Origin: Albula goreensis
Taxonomy: Eukaryota; Chordata; Actinopteri; Albuliformes; Albulidae
Assembly (NCBI GenBank): GCA_022829145.1
Contig: CM040744.1
Coordinates: 13,278,218 to 13,342,217, forward strand
DNA length: 64,000 nt
Reading direction: 5' to 3'
Shown here: one piece after another, positions 23,657-36,402 of the stretch
Layout: every line of letters starts with the position of its first letter
Position numbering within the stretch: position 1 is the stretch's first letter
The notes under the pieces: model-generated
The model's input: only the letters and a program-made list of their open reading frames with translations
The model's database searches: none
Told to the model about the DNA's origin: nothing
Translations under genes and position numbers: made by a program

Positions 23657-25894
23657 AGGAGAGAAGCCAGTACTACATATATAATACAAAATAATATAAT
23701 ACACAAAAACACATGGATGTCAAGATTCCCCATCCTTGTGTGTGCCACTCCTCTGAGCTTACTGTATCCTAACACCATGGTGCTAATCTGATTAAACTGT
23801 GATGGCCCGCCTCTCAAGCTGTATGACAGGGAGGCCTTATCAGATGGCTAGGTTATACGCTAGGCATGGGACGCGCGTGCACACAGCAGGGGACAGGAAA
23901 TGAGGATGCCCTCGCTGGGGCTGATACCGCCACCCATGCAGGAACCAGGCCCCTCCCTCCAGCTATGGGAGTAGTAAACAGCCATGGCTCATGTAAACAA
24001 CTGCGCTCCAATGCAGTAAACAGCAATGTCATACGGCTTCCCCTAAATCCAGCCACTCACTCTGGTTTACCAGCATGTGTGCCGCAGGGCCTGATGTTGA
24101 GACGGCCTGCGAGATCCCTACTTTTTGTCCCCTAGATTGTACTTTTAGTAGTGTCTTGCAAATTTAATGAAAGGCTCATAGTGACTGAAAAAAAAACAAT
24201 GGAAATGTCTCATAATTGGTAATATGTAATATAACAATGTGCGGATTTCAAGTTTCACTCATGGTGGCTGAAAAGAATGTATTTTTACTACAAAAGAATT
24301 GTAGTGGTGATGATTATTATTTACTCAGCATATGTTACTGTCCAGAGGGAGTAAACATGGTCACAGGGGTACACAGTGTGATTCACAGCATCACTCAAAT
24401 GTTCATCATTATCTTGTGCTAGTAGGGGATTTTCCACTTCACACAGTGTTACACGACATTAACTGGGGATAAATACAGTAGCTAAAGCCGAACATAGTGA
24501 TGGACAGAGTGCATATACTCTACTGTAAGCCACAGAGGAGCCATTTCATTTTGAAGCAATTGAAAGACTATACCTCTTTCATAACTGAGTTTACACAAAA
24601 ACCCTCAGATCCATACGACTCTGATACAGAATGCAAAAAATCACTGGAACAGAAAGCTTTTCTGAGCAGAGGGCCACTGTTCTAGGTGTACAGAATACAG
24701 AAATAAAACCATACTGAAACCTCACTATGGAAATGAACAAGGCTAAATATTGGCAAAAGAGTAGTACATGACAAAATGCATATTGTTTATTATAAAATGA
24801 CTAGCTGGCTGTCTTAGCTGAAATATCTGCCATAATAAACAGAGAGTTTTGAGTGGGGCATGAACAAGTGGTGTGAATCCCAAATCCATAGGAGTCATTG
24901 TAATTAATATGGAGGTTGCTGGCAGTCTTTATGTATGCACATTAATCTGGCCTTTTCATTAACTCATTAACCATATTTTTAATTGATCCCATCCTGCTGC
25001 TGTAGGATTACTGTAGTTCCCCAATCGCTGTTGAACAGTATATCGCTTTAGAAGGAATGTCCTGTAAACTGAAAGACTTTCCCCACAAACATGAGGTTTT
25101 GGCCAATTATATGTTACTCCAAAAGCCATAGCAGGAAGTGGTAAAGTCTCAATTTGGCCATGGGTCTCATTGCTCTGAACAGAAATTGGTTCAGGTGGTC
25201 ATGCCACCTAGGAGCCCTGTGTTTCTGGATTCTTTACCAATGAGGGCTGCCCCTTCATAAGGAAGAGGTCAAGATGTTGCATAGTTCATAGCCATCCATC
25301 ATGAACTGCAGAAGGGGCTACTGATTGATTCATTCATTGATTGTTTATTGTCATCTCCAATAGGGATATTTGTATTGTCACCTAAAATCAAACATGGTAA
25401 CGCAAACATACAAATACAATAATACAGAGTCACAAAGCACTACAGAAACAGCAAACAGGGAGAGGAGGCTAACATCAATCTTTACAATGCTACCTTTGGC
25501 ATTTAACACTTATGGGAAAAAATGTGCTATGGGCTTCTGGACTTTCAATGTGATATGGAATTCTGGTACAAAACAAGGTGGTTGGGGTTCCATAAACAGA
25601 GACAATTCGCACCCTCTCCTTTAGCAATGGTACTCTTACAGACCCTCCTGAAGGGGGAACCTGCTCACAAAGCAAATGACAAAAGTGAATTGTCTGATGT
25701 GGAGATAAAAGCCAGTGAGCAGTTCCTCTGTGTAATCATATTGTCTGAGGAAGCTAATGAAGCCTGCTGTGGTGCGGAAACATCTTGTACATGGATTTCT
25801 TTAAGTGTCTGTCCGAAATGTGTTTCACATCCGAACATACCAGATGCAGGCAAAAAGGTAAGGTTGAAAAACATACACACTTCACCTACAGGAA

Positions 25895-25950
25895 GGTTCA
25901 TTACATTACAGTTATTTAGCAAACATCCTTATCCAGAGCAGCTGAAAATG
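25895..25950 (-). repeat. SINE 3'-tail fragment (reverse orientation)
   Basis: The sequence TTCATTACATTACAGTTATT, followed by TAGCAAACATCCTTATCCAG and AGCAG, is the reverse complement of the tail typical of fish tRNA-derived SINEs (CTCTGGATAAG..GTCTGCTAAAT.ACTGTAATGTAATG type). A related tail in forward orientation closes the SINE at 36221-36402. The tRNA-like head is not evident, so this is a truncated or decayed copy. It forms the end of a spurious 143-codon frame. Confidence 0.65.
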
Positions 25951-28900
25951 TGAGGGAACATAAGTGCATCCACAAGAGGTAAGCAAAACAGAGGTACAAA
26001 GGCCTGGGTACCTGCACTTCCAAACCAGAGAGAGAGGATATGGCATCACTGAAGTGCCAATGTAGATAGCTATCTCATATAGTACTATAACCTAGATGCA
26101 AGTCGAGATAACCACATACAATACAGAGCTATACTTCTCCAAATTAGGAAATGCTAAGATATGGGGATAGAAGGGGAGCCAAAATGGTGTTGATAATGAG
26201 ACTGATAATGGATTCTTACCCCAACAGGAAAAAGCTAATTGTCTTAAATTGACTTCTTATTGGACCTGTGGAAGTTTAGGATCCCAGAAGTCTATGAGTA
26301 GAATCACTCAAGTCGTTTGCTGTTCACCAGTGAGGGTACTGCAGAGTGTGGAGTAGTTTGACTGTTGGATAGTTTCTGCCTTTGTATTCTCATCATGGGA
26401 GTGACTCAACCATTTGTCCTGAAGCAAAACAAATAACAGCCATTTTATTTATAATTTCAAATTTAACTGGCACCTTACAACTGATTTCCTGTACACTTCA
26501 AACAATGGGCATGTTAACACATCAAAAGGATCTGCTTCAAATACGTCAATGGCTATGTCACACAAAACCGATGCATTTTATTTATGAAGAATGACATGGG
26601 CATCAGAGATCTTGAGGCACTGAACTGAAGAACAGTCAATAATGTAATCATAGATGATACCAGTTTTTTTTTTTAAATACTGAAGGAAACATTTACAAAT
26701 CAAAATGAAAGAAACAGGCAAAAACATCTCATGCACAGGATTTCCCCTGTATGCCCTATCTGTGTCTATATTTAACCCAACCACCCAATTACCTGCAGGC
26801 CTTATTCTGTCCCTCCTACAACAACAGGATGACAATGTTTGCACAGTGTCACACACAGAGGTCTTATGTCTAAATTCACCCCAAGGCAGTCTCACTGGGT
26901 TCTTCGCATTGTTGAAAATACACACATATCCTTCAGCTTATTAAAGGGAAGACACTGCTAGGTAATTTCACATTTTCCCCTGTTAATATTCAGGCACAAA
27001 AGATTACCTGCACTTATGGAGCAGAGAAACCATTTTTCAGCTGAATAACACTAAAAGACTGTACAGTTGAAAAATTGAGTCACATTTGTAACAGCCATTT
27101 TTAAAAGCTGCATCGGCTGTATTGAGTGTACGAATCAAGCATCCCAATTAATGACAATAAAGCAACAATGCAGCCTGATTAGTATTCCCACAGTTCCTTC
27201 CAGGAGTCTACACCAAAAGTTTCCACTACAAGCAGTTCCTAGCCTAAAACACAGCCCTGCTTGGCAAAGTCAAATGGCATCTCACCATAGCTCACGGTCC
27301 AGTGAAAAGAAAGTATTTTCCACTGGCCTCTGAAAAGCACGACTGTGTTGCTTTGTATCTCTCCTGGCAGCTTCCTGTGTGCCAAGACACGTTCACAATT
27401 GTGTGAGGGATGTCAGGTAGCGTTCGCGGGACAGAGGTCCTTGGTGAAACACTGCTTTCCTACCAGGCCCAAAATTCAACCCATCCTGCTCTGCAACAGT
27501 TCACTGGGTACTCAGACAGTGGCCAGGCAGAACACAGGCAGGGACCACAGGCACCTCAGAGTCTGTAGATTCTTAAAGTCAAGGCTGCTGAACATTGAAC
27601 AAAAAGTCTACTATACCAACTTAGGGAAATATAACAAATACTGTATTGAGATTAGATGAGGTTCAAAGGGCTCATAATACCTAGTATACATATGTGAAGG
27701 ACTGGAAAATGGAATGTTAGGACTGTAACCCGAAGGACAGGACAGGGCAGGTCACCCATCAGGTTCAGGCTGGGTTAAGGTATTTTTTTTTTTACTTCAT
27801 AGCAGGTTCAAGAAAGTCATTGTGTCCACACTGGAACAAGAAGTACAGACATCCTTACTTCACAATGCATTCAATACACTCAAGCAATCTGAATTTAATA
27901 TTATTACCTTCCCCCTTACAGAGGTCTGAGAAAACGGAATGAGAAATCTAATTTCACAAGCCAAATAAAATTATACTGTATTGAGTGGGACAGAAAGAAA
28001 AAGTATAGCCTTCCAGATAGTGTCAAGAGAGGCAGAGAATGAGATCAGTCTACCGAGAAATCAGCAATGCATGTGATCACAGTGATCATCTAAGAATAAA
28101 CATACAGGGCCCTCCTCTGCGCTATCCAATTCTGGGGTACCATACAGCTTAATATAAAGCAAGACAATATCTGCCACCAAATGTATAACAATACTCCTCC
28201 TGCACTATAAGTTTGACACCCAGAGGAACGAAGGAACCCAGCACCAGAGACTAATTTGACAGCCAGGGCCGTTTCCACAAATTTCAGAGAGAGGGGAAGA
28301 GGAGACAGGGCAGTCTGCAGGCCCTACGCGGGGGCATCAGCTGTCAGACGGTGGGACAGGGAGGATGAACTGAGCATTCAGCTGCAGGAACAACTGCAGA
28401 GCAATGAGGGCCTGCAGTTTTCATGCTACAGTCACCATGTTACTGTGAGACTCTATGCCAGCACTAGGAAAAACAAATCATTTCCTTCCAGTGAACAACA
28501 ACACAATGATAGAATCACTATAGAATACAAGTGCCACCGGACCAATTAATTCAATTAGAGGAAATAGCCATTTCTGTATAAAGTTTACAGAAAATTACCC
28601 ATGAATTAGGCCTAACTGACTTGTCACTTACTAGATGGCGAGGAAACATCAGAAATGCCATTACGTATACATGACCAAAACTTGAGGATCTGTTGTATAC
28701 AAAAACTGATTGTCTAAATATTGGCTTCGACACTTAAAGGTGATGATGGGGGGTACAGTGTTGCCAGAAGTGAAGGCTTCCAAGCCTACACAGCCTCGTG
28801 TTGCAAGCCCAGTTTCTTCAATATATCAAACGTTTGACAAAGCACTTAAAATACTTAACGGATGGCAGAGAGTATAATATGTTACAAAAACTGATCATTC

Positions 28901-29709
28901 CTAGAAGACAGCCCTGACTGGAAGAAGCTTGGGTGAAGCATTAAGAAATCATTAAACAAGATGCTGGGCAACATAACAATTACAGTCAGTGCAGTACCTC
29001 AGAACATTTCAAAGTATCTTAGACCAAAAAAGGACATAGAAGGGAAGCAAGACATTGCAATTAAAAGGTCTGTTTGACAAATGGGTCACAAAGACAAAAG
29101 GTTTAATCATAGTATTTTATTTTCGCCTCTCTAATTTTGCAATATTTTCTTATTTTCTACTGTATGGACTGTATTACATTTAATACCTCCTTTTGTAATC
29201 AAGCTCTTTTCCACTTAGGAAAAAGTCATTGCTGAATCCGATATCAACGCTGAATCTAATTTAACAGTATTTCAAATTTCATAAATGCTCATATCAGACT
29301 AAAACAGAAGATAAGTGCCACTTGTGGTTTTTACATTTCAGGAAAATGTTTCTCTGTTGTAAATTACCTTGTTGTAGATTATCTAATTTGATCAAAGCTT
29401 TTATGCAGTCCACATTTAAAACTGCTTCAAATGTTGTTAAGAACGTTTTCGTAAAAGCCACAGCTAATGCAGACTGACAGATTTAACAAAAACCACACAA
29501 TCTTACCAACTATTACTGAGACTACAGAACAGAGATGAGAAGCGTGAGCCAAAAAAAAAAAATAAGATAAGCATAAGACTTCCTGAGAGTCGATAAAAAA
29601 CCTGGGCAGCAATTTTACACACAATTGCTCCAACAATTACTGACCTTTTCAAGTCTAATGGAAAGTAATTTTCTCCTATGGAGAGGCAAAATATGTAACA
29701 TGAAGCAGT

Positions 29710-29742
29710 CATTCATTCATTCATTCATTCATTCATTCATTC
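29710..29742. repeat. (ATTC)n microsatellite
   Basis: About eight perfect CATT/ATTC tetranucleotide units. They create a Ser-Phe-Ile-His repeat in the plus-strand frame, which is not a gene. Confidence 0.95.
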
Positions 29743-31211
29743 GAACAGGCGCATTTTCAGTCTGCAGGAGAAGATGGATAACTAATGTCTGTTCCAGGGT
29801 AGTAACAAACCAGTGGTTAGAAACACAGTTAGTTTCCAACTAACCAGGGGAAATGTGCATACTGGTGTCGTACTAAGTCTGATAGGTACAGAACACTAGC
29901 TGGGGTCCTTCTGACATTACCAGAGCTGACAGGTTCACAATGACTATTGATACTACTAAAGATATCCAAAAGATACTCCTAAAGATATCCTGCTGAAACC
30001 TGACCAATATCCTAGAAACACACCCCACTACCTAAAATCTCAGAAACCACATAACTGATGGCGCAAGTGTGACCATTTTAGGGCATATTTTAATTGTCTG
30101 GACACTATGAACCGCCTCCTGCCATCCCTGTGTTACTGTTCACCCTACAAATAACTCAAAATTCCTGTACAAAATCTTTAAAAGAAAAAAGCAGGATAAA
30201 AATAACCAAACAACAACAACATACAACTTCTGCTGTCATTTTCTAATGCCAGCCCAAAACAACACAACACATGGGCACCAAACATGATTTGCCCATTTTT
30301 ATTTGTACATACAACTGTTGTAATTAATGCGTCAGCTTCAAGCTTACAGTACCTACCCAGCATCGGTGTAGCTCCCACTTTAGTCCAAACATGTCCAGAC
30401 TTGACCGTGTTTCTTTTCGGACTGAAGCTGTGAAGTCACTTTTGAACAGTGGAAGCCTGGTTTACACTCTGACCTCCACGTGGCCTTCCCAGGAAGAGGT
30501 GTTCTTGTTAATAACATAAAGGAGGGTGGGGGGACTTCCTCCTCCGATGTAAACACTGAAATCATTCCGGGCCGCTCTCATTCTCAGACTGCTAGAAAAA
30601 TACCCCCAAAAATTCTGTGGATTTCCGGCATTTGGCAGACAGTAACACCCAGAATTCTCCACTCCTCAAACCACAGAAAGATCAAAGACAGCTCCAGCTT
30701 CACAAGGATAATGACACACATACAATGGCATGCAGTTAATTTGATATAAATTGTTGATATTTATTTTCCTGACACGGTAGAAAACTGAAACATCTGTTGC
30801 ACCGCTGGGAATCAGTTACAATTAATGTAACTCTGCATGGCTTGGTCCGTGTCACGGCTCATAAACATACACCATTATATTTGTCATTTTAAATTGGCGA
30901 GAGACATGCAGATGAGAGCGGTATACTAAGTTATCGCTGATGATAGCTTTTATGACTGCCACTATTTTCCTGTCATTAAATATTAGCAGGATGAGGTGGA
31001 GTTAAAACTCCATTGGTGTTTTTCCTCTGCAATGAAGAAAGAAGAAAGCCTTTAATACAGCAGCAACTCTCAACTCCTTAAAGACTGCAGCCTCTGACTG
31101 CCTGAGGACAATAAATAGCGCCCCTTGTATGATCTGTGAAACTTGAAAAATGGGTAACTTTATTACCAACTGACTGAGAGACCACAGCGATTTGCTATGG
31201 ACTGTGAGGTA

Positions 31212-31372
31212 CAGCAGGAATTCTCAACCCTCCTGTCTCTTCACTGATTGACTGGAGAAGTTATTTGTGCCGTTACCTAGACTCACCTGGATTTTAAGGT
31301 GAATACAAAAACTAGTACACCCTGCAGCCATCCAGCATCAGAAATGAAAACCCCTCTCTGACAGGATCATAC
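31212..31372 (+). repeat. Degenerate interspersed repeat related to 13630-13795
   Basis: The segment starts GGAATTCTCAACCCTCCTG and ends TTTTAAGGTGAATACAAAAA followed by CTAGTACACCCTGCAGCCATCCAGC. Compared with 13738-13795, the AAGGTxAAxACAAAAACxAGxACAC core and the TGxAGCxxTCCAG end are shared in the same order. This indicates the same repeat family. It is highly diverged and the boundaries are approximate. Confidence 0.5.
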
Positions 31373-34300
31373 AAGTCTCAGACATGTGATCTGACTGATG
31401 GCTTAGAGTAGTTCCTCCCATGAAACCTTATGAAGCACTGCAGCGAAGCATTCACTGCTGCTCAATAGCATTAGTTCAGTTTCTGCTTTGGTGTATTCTA
31501 GGTTTGGGCCAGTGCCCAATTTTATCGTTAGCATATGGTGCACAAGCCCACACCGGTATAATTCTTCCCACATTGTCCCTACAGCTATTCTAACATTACA
31601 CCTGCCAAGTGCCTGGGCCAAAATGTATTAACACAGGGCGTGCAAATGACATGGTGGAATTAATTAAGTCTGACTTTTAACTTACTAACTGTAGTTAGTC
31701 AGAGAGAACTGTTTCTGTTAGTAGCACACAACTAGACACATCTACCTTATTGGTGTGTCAGTAAGGTTTTTCCCCTGTGCGCTGATCAAATTTTTTGTTA
31801 GGCCTGAATCTAATGGAAGCTGTAAGTGCAAGTGACAATAAGTAGCCCATTCACAAAAGTAAACATATGCAGGGGAAGCCATTTTAATGCATGATGAGTT
31901 CCATCTATTGTGATAACAGAGCAACAACAGTTGCTGTGTGGTGTCCTTTTTAATGGTCAGTTTTGTATGTATTAATCCTTAATTACAGGTGTAGACAGGA
32001 TTTTGGAAGGAAGGTAGACTCTACCGATCTTAGAATTCTTATTCAAGCTCAAGTCAAAAAAACAAGGACAAATGCCCTAGCCTCATAGCATTTGTGTAGT
32101 TATTGGGATATTGCCTTAGGCAAGTAGGTCTGCTTCCTTTTTATTTTGTCAAGCATCATATTAACTGCTGTAAAAAGTGATCCTGGAGAGATTAAGAGTG
32201 TTTATTAGATTGTAAGGCAGATTAATTCCTGGCCTACGCCAAGGCTTGCATTGCAGGTTGCCAAACAGTGGTCTTAGTTAGGCCATTTTCTCCTGCTGTC
32301 CTCTTGTAATATTGCATCAGTAATAAAAGGTTTCCTTTTGCAAGGACATACTTCATACCCTCATTTGACAGGGCATTGTCTGTGAGGAGGAACACTGATC
32401 TTCCAAAAATAACCCTCTGCTACATTACATAGATACCTCACATGCATCAAACACCAGACCGCAGGCTGAAAGTGATACTTAAAGAAAATATTCATCAAAA
32501 CCACTTTGCTGTATACTGTGCTTTATCAATGAATAAGAATATGTCAAAGTTGAATTACATCCAATTGCAAATGAGGCTATGTACAGCATCTTGGCAGCAC
32601 AACTCACAAAATTAAGAGACACAATATACAAGGACTCATCACAACGTACAATATCACAATGATAAATAAATATGATGATATAGTATGACTGATATAATCA
32701 TTACAGACAAATATAAACAGACTACTACGGTGACACAACTGCTTAATTAACAATTTGTCAGTCAAAGCTGTATTCTCATTATGAAAACAATTAACAGCCT
32801 TTCGCTGATAAATGTCTCATTACTCCAGAAATATGCACTGATTGAAGACTGAATCAACCACAAAATTGGTGGCATATAATGTGTTATCAGTGACTCACTG
32901 AGTTGATCCACTGCTTTCTACTTGCTGTAGAAAACAAAGTAGATTTATTGGTTTGATTTTGATTGGTTAACATAACAGTTCTTTGTGCTTGATGGCTTTG
33001 TATTCTATTGGTGTATCACTGTCTTACTATGTAAGGCATTGCTGATGGAAATGAGAATGGTTATCACACAAAAACATGTTCTCAATTAATTTTTGTCCTT
33101 TTCTTTGTAATATTAGAACACTGAAAGAATAAATTGCAGCTCAAAAACACAATAGGAATGTAGGTATCTTAGGAATGTTTCTACAACAAATCTTAACTTG
33201 GAAAAAAAAATATTTTTTAATTTTGGTGCGTTTTTCCATATATTGATGCATTTAAAAAGACAGAGTAAGATGAGGAGTATGCTGTCCACTTTCAAATTAA
33301 AATATTTCATCCATATTCACCTGCTTCAATACATTAACACAGCTCTTCTTAGACTTCATGTCTAAAAGACAAATGGACAAATGTAAAACACAACTACATT
33401 CCTGTGTAAGAAGGCTACAGTATACGACTTGTATTAATCCTTTAGTAAACCTTAAAGAAGCATGCTATCAGCCAATAAGCCCTCATATGGTAAATAAAAA
33501 AGCACACCTACTCATTCCAACTTATCTCCAGGCTGCTGTTATTGGTATCATGGAATCCATTAAATTCACATCATAGTTTTGTTTTTTATATTATTTCCTT
33601 GCGAAGCAGCAATGGGACATATGCATATGCTAGTAGCAAGTCGCCTATAGCTCAAGCGATTATGTAATTGATACTGAGCAGCTACTGTCAAATACACCTG
33701 CCAGCAGATCCAGTGTTACTTCACCATCAGAAACCTGAAACTGGAAACAAATACAGAGCATCCCTAAGCAATGACACTATAGCCTGGCATTATTTCACTG
33801 CACTGAACATGCAACTGTGCAGTTCTGAAACCTGCTCTTCTTTCTGAATTTTCCTGTTTCCAACATGAAAGCAAGGAACCTTCCCCTGTTACTCTCGAGG
33901 AGTATTCTGCATGTCTCTCAGATCTGAGGAACCGGCTTTGCATAACCAATCACCCTACACTTTGTTGGCGTCCAGTAAGTTTGAGAACAAACAGAATTGA
34001 AATGCAATAGGGCTTTTGCTCAAACAGCACATATCAAAAGTAGCAATGATCCGGATTGCTTTACTGCAAAGAAAAACATGACAGGACATCAAAGGGAAAA
34101 TACAAACGGACAACACCTTTGACAATATAGCCTTTACAACAGTCTTAGTAGAGACAACATTAGATTTAGATTTTTTTAAGGATGTTTTATTTGCAGTCTC
34201 CATTTTTCAAGCTACGTTAGTGGTATGGCAGCCTTATTTATCACTGATAGCACAGTTCCACCTTAATAAGATGTAAACATTTACAATAGGTGGAGGAAGC

Positions 34301-34441
34301 CCCATTTAACTGGTAAAGTATAGGCTCAACAAAACCTGTTACGAAACCAAAATGACACTGTTTGATAGAGCTTTGTTTATCTAAAACACATTGTTACATC
34401 TGTCTGCCTTTCTGTATGGCAGTCTGATGTTTCAACCTTAC

Positions 34442-34495
34442 CGTATAGAAGCCAATCCTACAGAGGGCTAGGGAGAGCTGCATGCATTCAGACAT
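34442..34495 (-). CDS. Candidate alternative ARL15 first coding exon
   Basis: On the minus strand an ATG at 34495 (A at -3, GACGATGT context) sits at the downstream edge of a CpG island. It opens an 18-codon frame, MSECMQLSLALCRIGFYT. The frame ends exactly at a strong donor, ACG|gtaagg, in phase 0. That is the phase required to splice to the CFRALCC exon at 2575. Human ARL15 also starts with MS and a 16-residue exon-1 peptide, but the residues here do not align convincingly with it (MSDLRITEAFLYMDYL). The frame is also open upstream of the ATG. It may be an alternative promoter/exon, a first exon of an unannotated transcript, or coincidence. Confidence 0.35.
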
Positions 34496-34672
34496 CGTCC
34501 TCGGCGATAGCGTTACCCCCGACAACAAACAAGCCAGCCAAAGTAATCGAATGAGACGTGGGGAGGAAGTAGGGAACTGCAGACAGGCAATCGCACTAAA
34601 GTCGAGGGGAGACCTGGTGCGGCGCGGTACGCGAAGCACAACTTCGGCGGAGAGGCTTGGGGACGTAGACAG
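34490..34672. promoter_or_regulatory. CpG island
   Basis: I count about 17 CpG in roughly 180 bp, including a GCGGCGCGGTACGCG core near 34620. Both flanks are almost CpG-free. In vertebrates this strongly suggests a promoter or an unmethylated regulatory element. Orientation is inferred from the strong minus-strand donor just downstream at 34441. A 19-nt A-run (34696-34714) abuts it. Confidence 0.65.
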
Positions 34673-34714
34673 AAAACTGTTCCCTGTTCATTGATAAAAA
34701 AAAAAAAAAAAAAA

Positions 34715-36220
34715 CAGAGGGACCACAGAGCAGTACAGCTTTCAGATTAGCACCGGGATATCTTCATGGAGATTAAGGGATCAGAGACAATCACGTTCAA
34801 AAATAAAACTCTGAATTGGATTAGAGATTATTGAACTCGTGCACAAACGAATGGTACACGAAAACACAGTTGCGGTCACGAGAGGAAATAAAAGGCAAAT
34901 TCGCCGATTGAGATCCACAATTCGCTGTGAGTGTAGAGTCTGCAGGTGTTCAATTTGATTTGGCAAGCCTGTCTCATAGAAACATCAACCTGATGTTCAG
35001 CAATATGAATGTGAACACGGCCATATATCCATTTATCACCTCTCTTTTCCATTAGCTGCGCTGTCAACTGCTAAATTGAGGGCAAACAAACACGAGAGAA
35101 CCATCTGTAATTCTATGAGCAGTAACGGAAGATAGCCAGTGCCCTTTCCCCACAAATTCACGTTTTTGATTTGCACCAGTAATGAGTGCACTTCTACGTT
35201 AGAAGACCTCCTCTCCAATGTGAATTAGGTACACAAATCAGTGCAGTGAATCGGAGAGGTGAGAGTTTTTTCTGATCCAATCTGATATTTAAATTTTACA
35301 TACAGTGGTTAAATTACTATTAAAATCGCCTACTGCCCAACAAACGGTTTTCAGTGATGGTTTTACGGCACGTTACACAATTTTGCTGTCTGCTGAAACC
35401 AATCAGAAAAAAGTAAAACACACAATCAGAAGTGAATTACACAATATCCTTTCAATGTTACGGTATATGTACTGATGTTTCTATATTGTGGAATTGCAGC
35501 AGAATGTCATCCTAGGGATATCATGTGTATTATTAATTAATTCAAAATCCACAAAAAGTCTCGTTCTTGCCTCAACTGTGTGATCAATACATTTATTTAC
35601 TCATGGTTGTCCTCAAGCTTACGGATAAATGTATCTGAACAGATACACACAAATGCAGTTTCAGCTCATTATTATGCAGTTATAAATGACCAATACTTGA
35701 CCTTCCTATTGTCATTCAACATGCATATTAATAACCTAAGGTTTCCTGTAAGGTCAGACCAGTAGGCACACACAAAGCAGGTGGCTGTTGTGGTTCTGAC
35801 AGATGAATTATTGGTACTCCATTCAGACACCACTCTGTATTTACTTCCTGCAGAGAGCAACTCCAGGCAGCTCTTAAACCTTATCAGAGCAGGTCAGCTC
35901 ACACCCTCTGGCAGAAACTAAGATGTGGGGGAAAGATAGCCACCAATGTTTTATAATGGTGAGTGACCTGGGCTTGTAACTCTGAGGCTGTAAGTGTGAT
36001 ACATAGATAATTAACCTCCCTTGATTCTGACAAACTACTGTCTATTTTACGGCATTACATCACCCAACTTTGGGGAAATTCTTTGCTGCAAAATCAATCG
36101 TCACTTATGAGTTTTGACTAAATGTATGCAAGACTCCAACGGGAAGTGGCTATTCAACCAAATAAACCCACCCTCATAACAATGAGAGCCAATTAGGCAA
36201 TCAATATCACAAAACCAGCC
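34715..36220 (-). other. ARL15 intron 1 or upstream segment
   Basis: No gene or clear repeat is seen. It is AT-rich intronic DNA. It lies within ARL15 intron 1 if transcription starts near 42.2 kb, or upstream of the gene if the 34.5-kb CpG island is the only promoter. Confidence 0.55.
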
Positions 36221-36402
36221 TGGACCCTAGTGGTTAAGGTGCCTGACTGGGGCCCAAAAGGTCCGTATTTCAAGCCCCAGTGTTCCCAGGATAAGGTCAG
36301 TGCAGCTTAACCGCACATTGCTCCCAGGGGGGATTGGCCCCTGGTTATACACAACCGTAAGTCAATTTTGATAAAAGTGTAAGCTGAATAACTGTAATGT
36401 AA
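36221..36402 (+). repeat. tRNA-derived SINE
   Basis: The head is GGACCCTAGTGGTTAAGGTG, then CCTGACTGGGGCCCAAAAGG, then TCCGTATTTCAAGCCCC. It has a tRNA-like A box (TAGTGGTTAAGG) and a decayed B box (GGTCCGTATTTCAAGCC). A body with CAGGGGGGATTGGCCCCTG follows. The tail is GTAAGTCAATTTTGATAAAA then GTGTAAGCTGAATAACTGTA and ATGTAAC. The tail matches the 3' domain shared by many fish SINEs. The degraded B box argues against a functional tRNA gene and for an old insertion. Confidence 0.85.

Larger units (their letters stand above)
17472..25894 (-). other. ARL15: ARL15 intron 1 segment
   Basis: This AT-rich intron has no recognised gene. It contains a (CA)n tract, a long A-run and a small 11-bp hairpin at 21081-21108. 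The 3' end of an old repeat (TTGGGCATCCTTGCTTTACA) may be present near 20370-20395. The stretch 24900-25010 (ATTAATCTGG, CATTAACTCATTAACC, TTAATTGATCC) looks like a conserved non-coding element but is untested. Confidence 0.65.
25951..34430 (-). other. ARL15: ARL15 intron 1 segment
   Basis: No gene was recognised. The segment contains an ATTC tetranucleotide array and a degenerate interspersed repeat. Stretches such as 30870-31010 and 32740-32860 are rich in TAAT and GATAA motifs and have the texture of conserved non-coding DNA. They can only be judged by alignment. Short ORFs on both strands carry no recognisable domain. Confidence 0.6.

Noticed and set aside
25522..25953. 143-codon plus-strand frame
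   Set aside because: Its C-terminal part is translated SINE tail (25895-25950), and the rest has no recognisable family.
30615..30660. GGCATTTGGCAGACAGTAAC resembling a SINE tail (catttggcagacgctcttatc)
   Set aside because: It matches for about 14 bp only, and the downstream CTTATCCAGAG part is missing.
36221..36295. Possible tRNA gene
   Set aside because: The B box is degenerate and the sequence runs on into a SINE body and tail. It is a retroposon head, not a functional tRNA.
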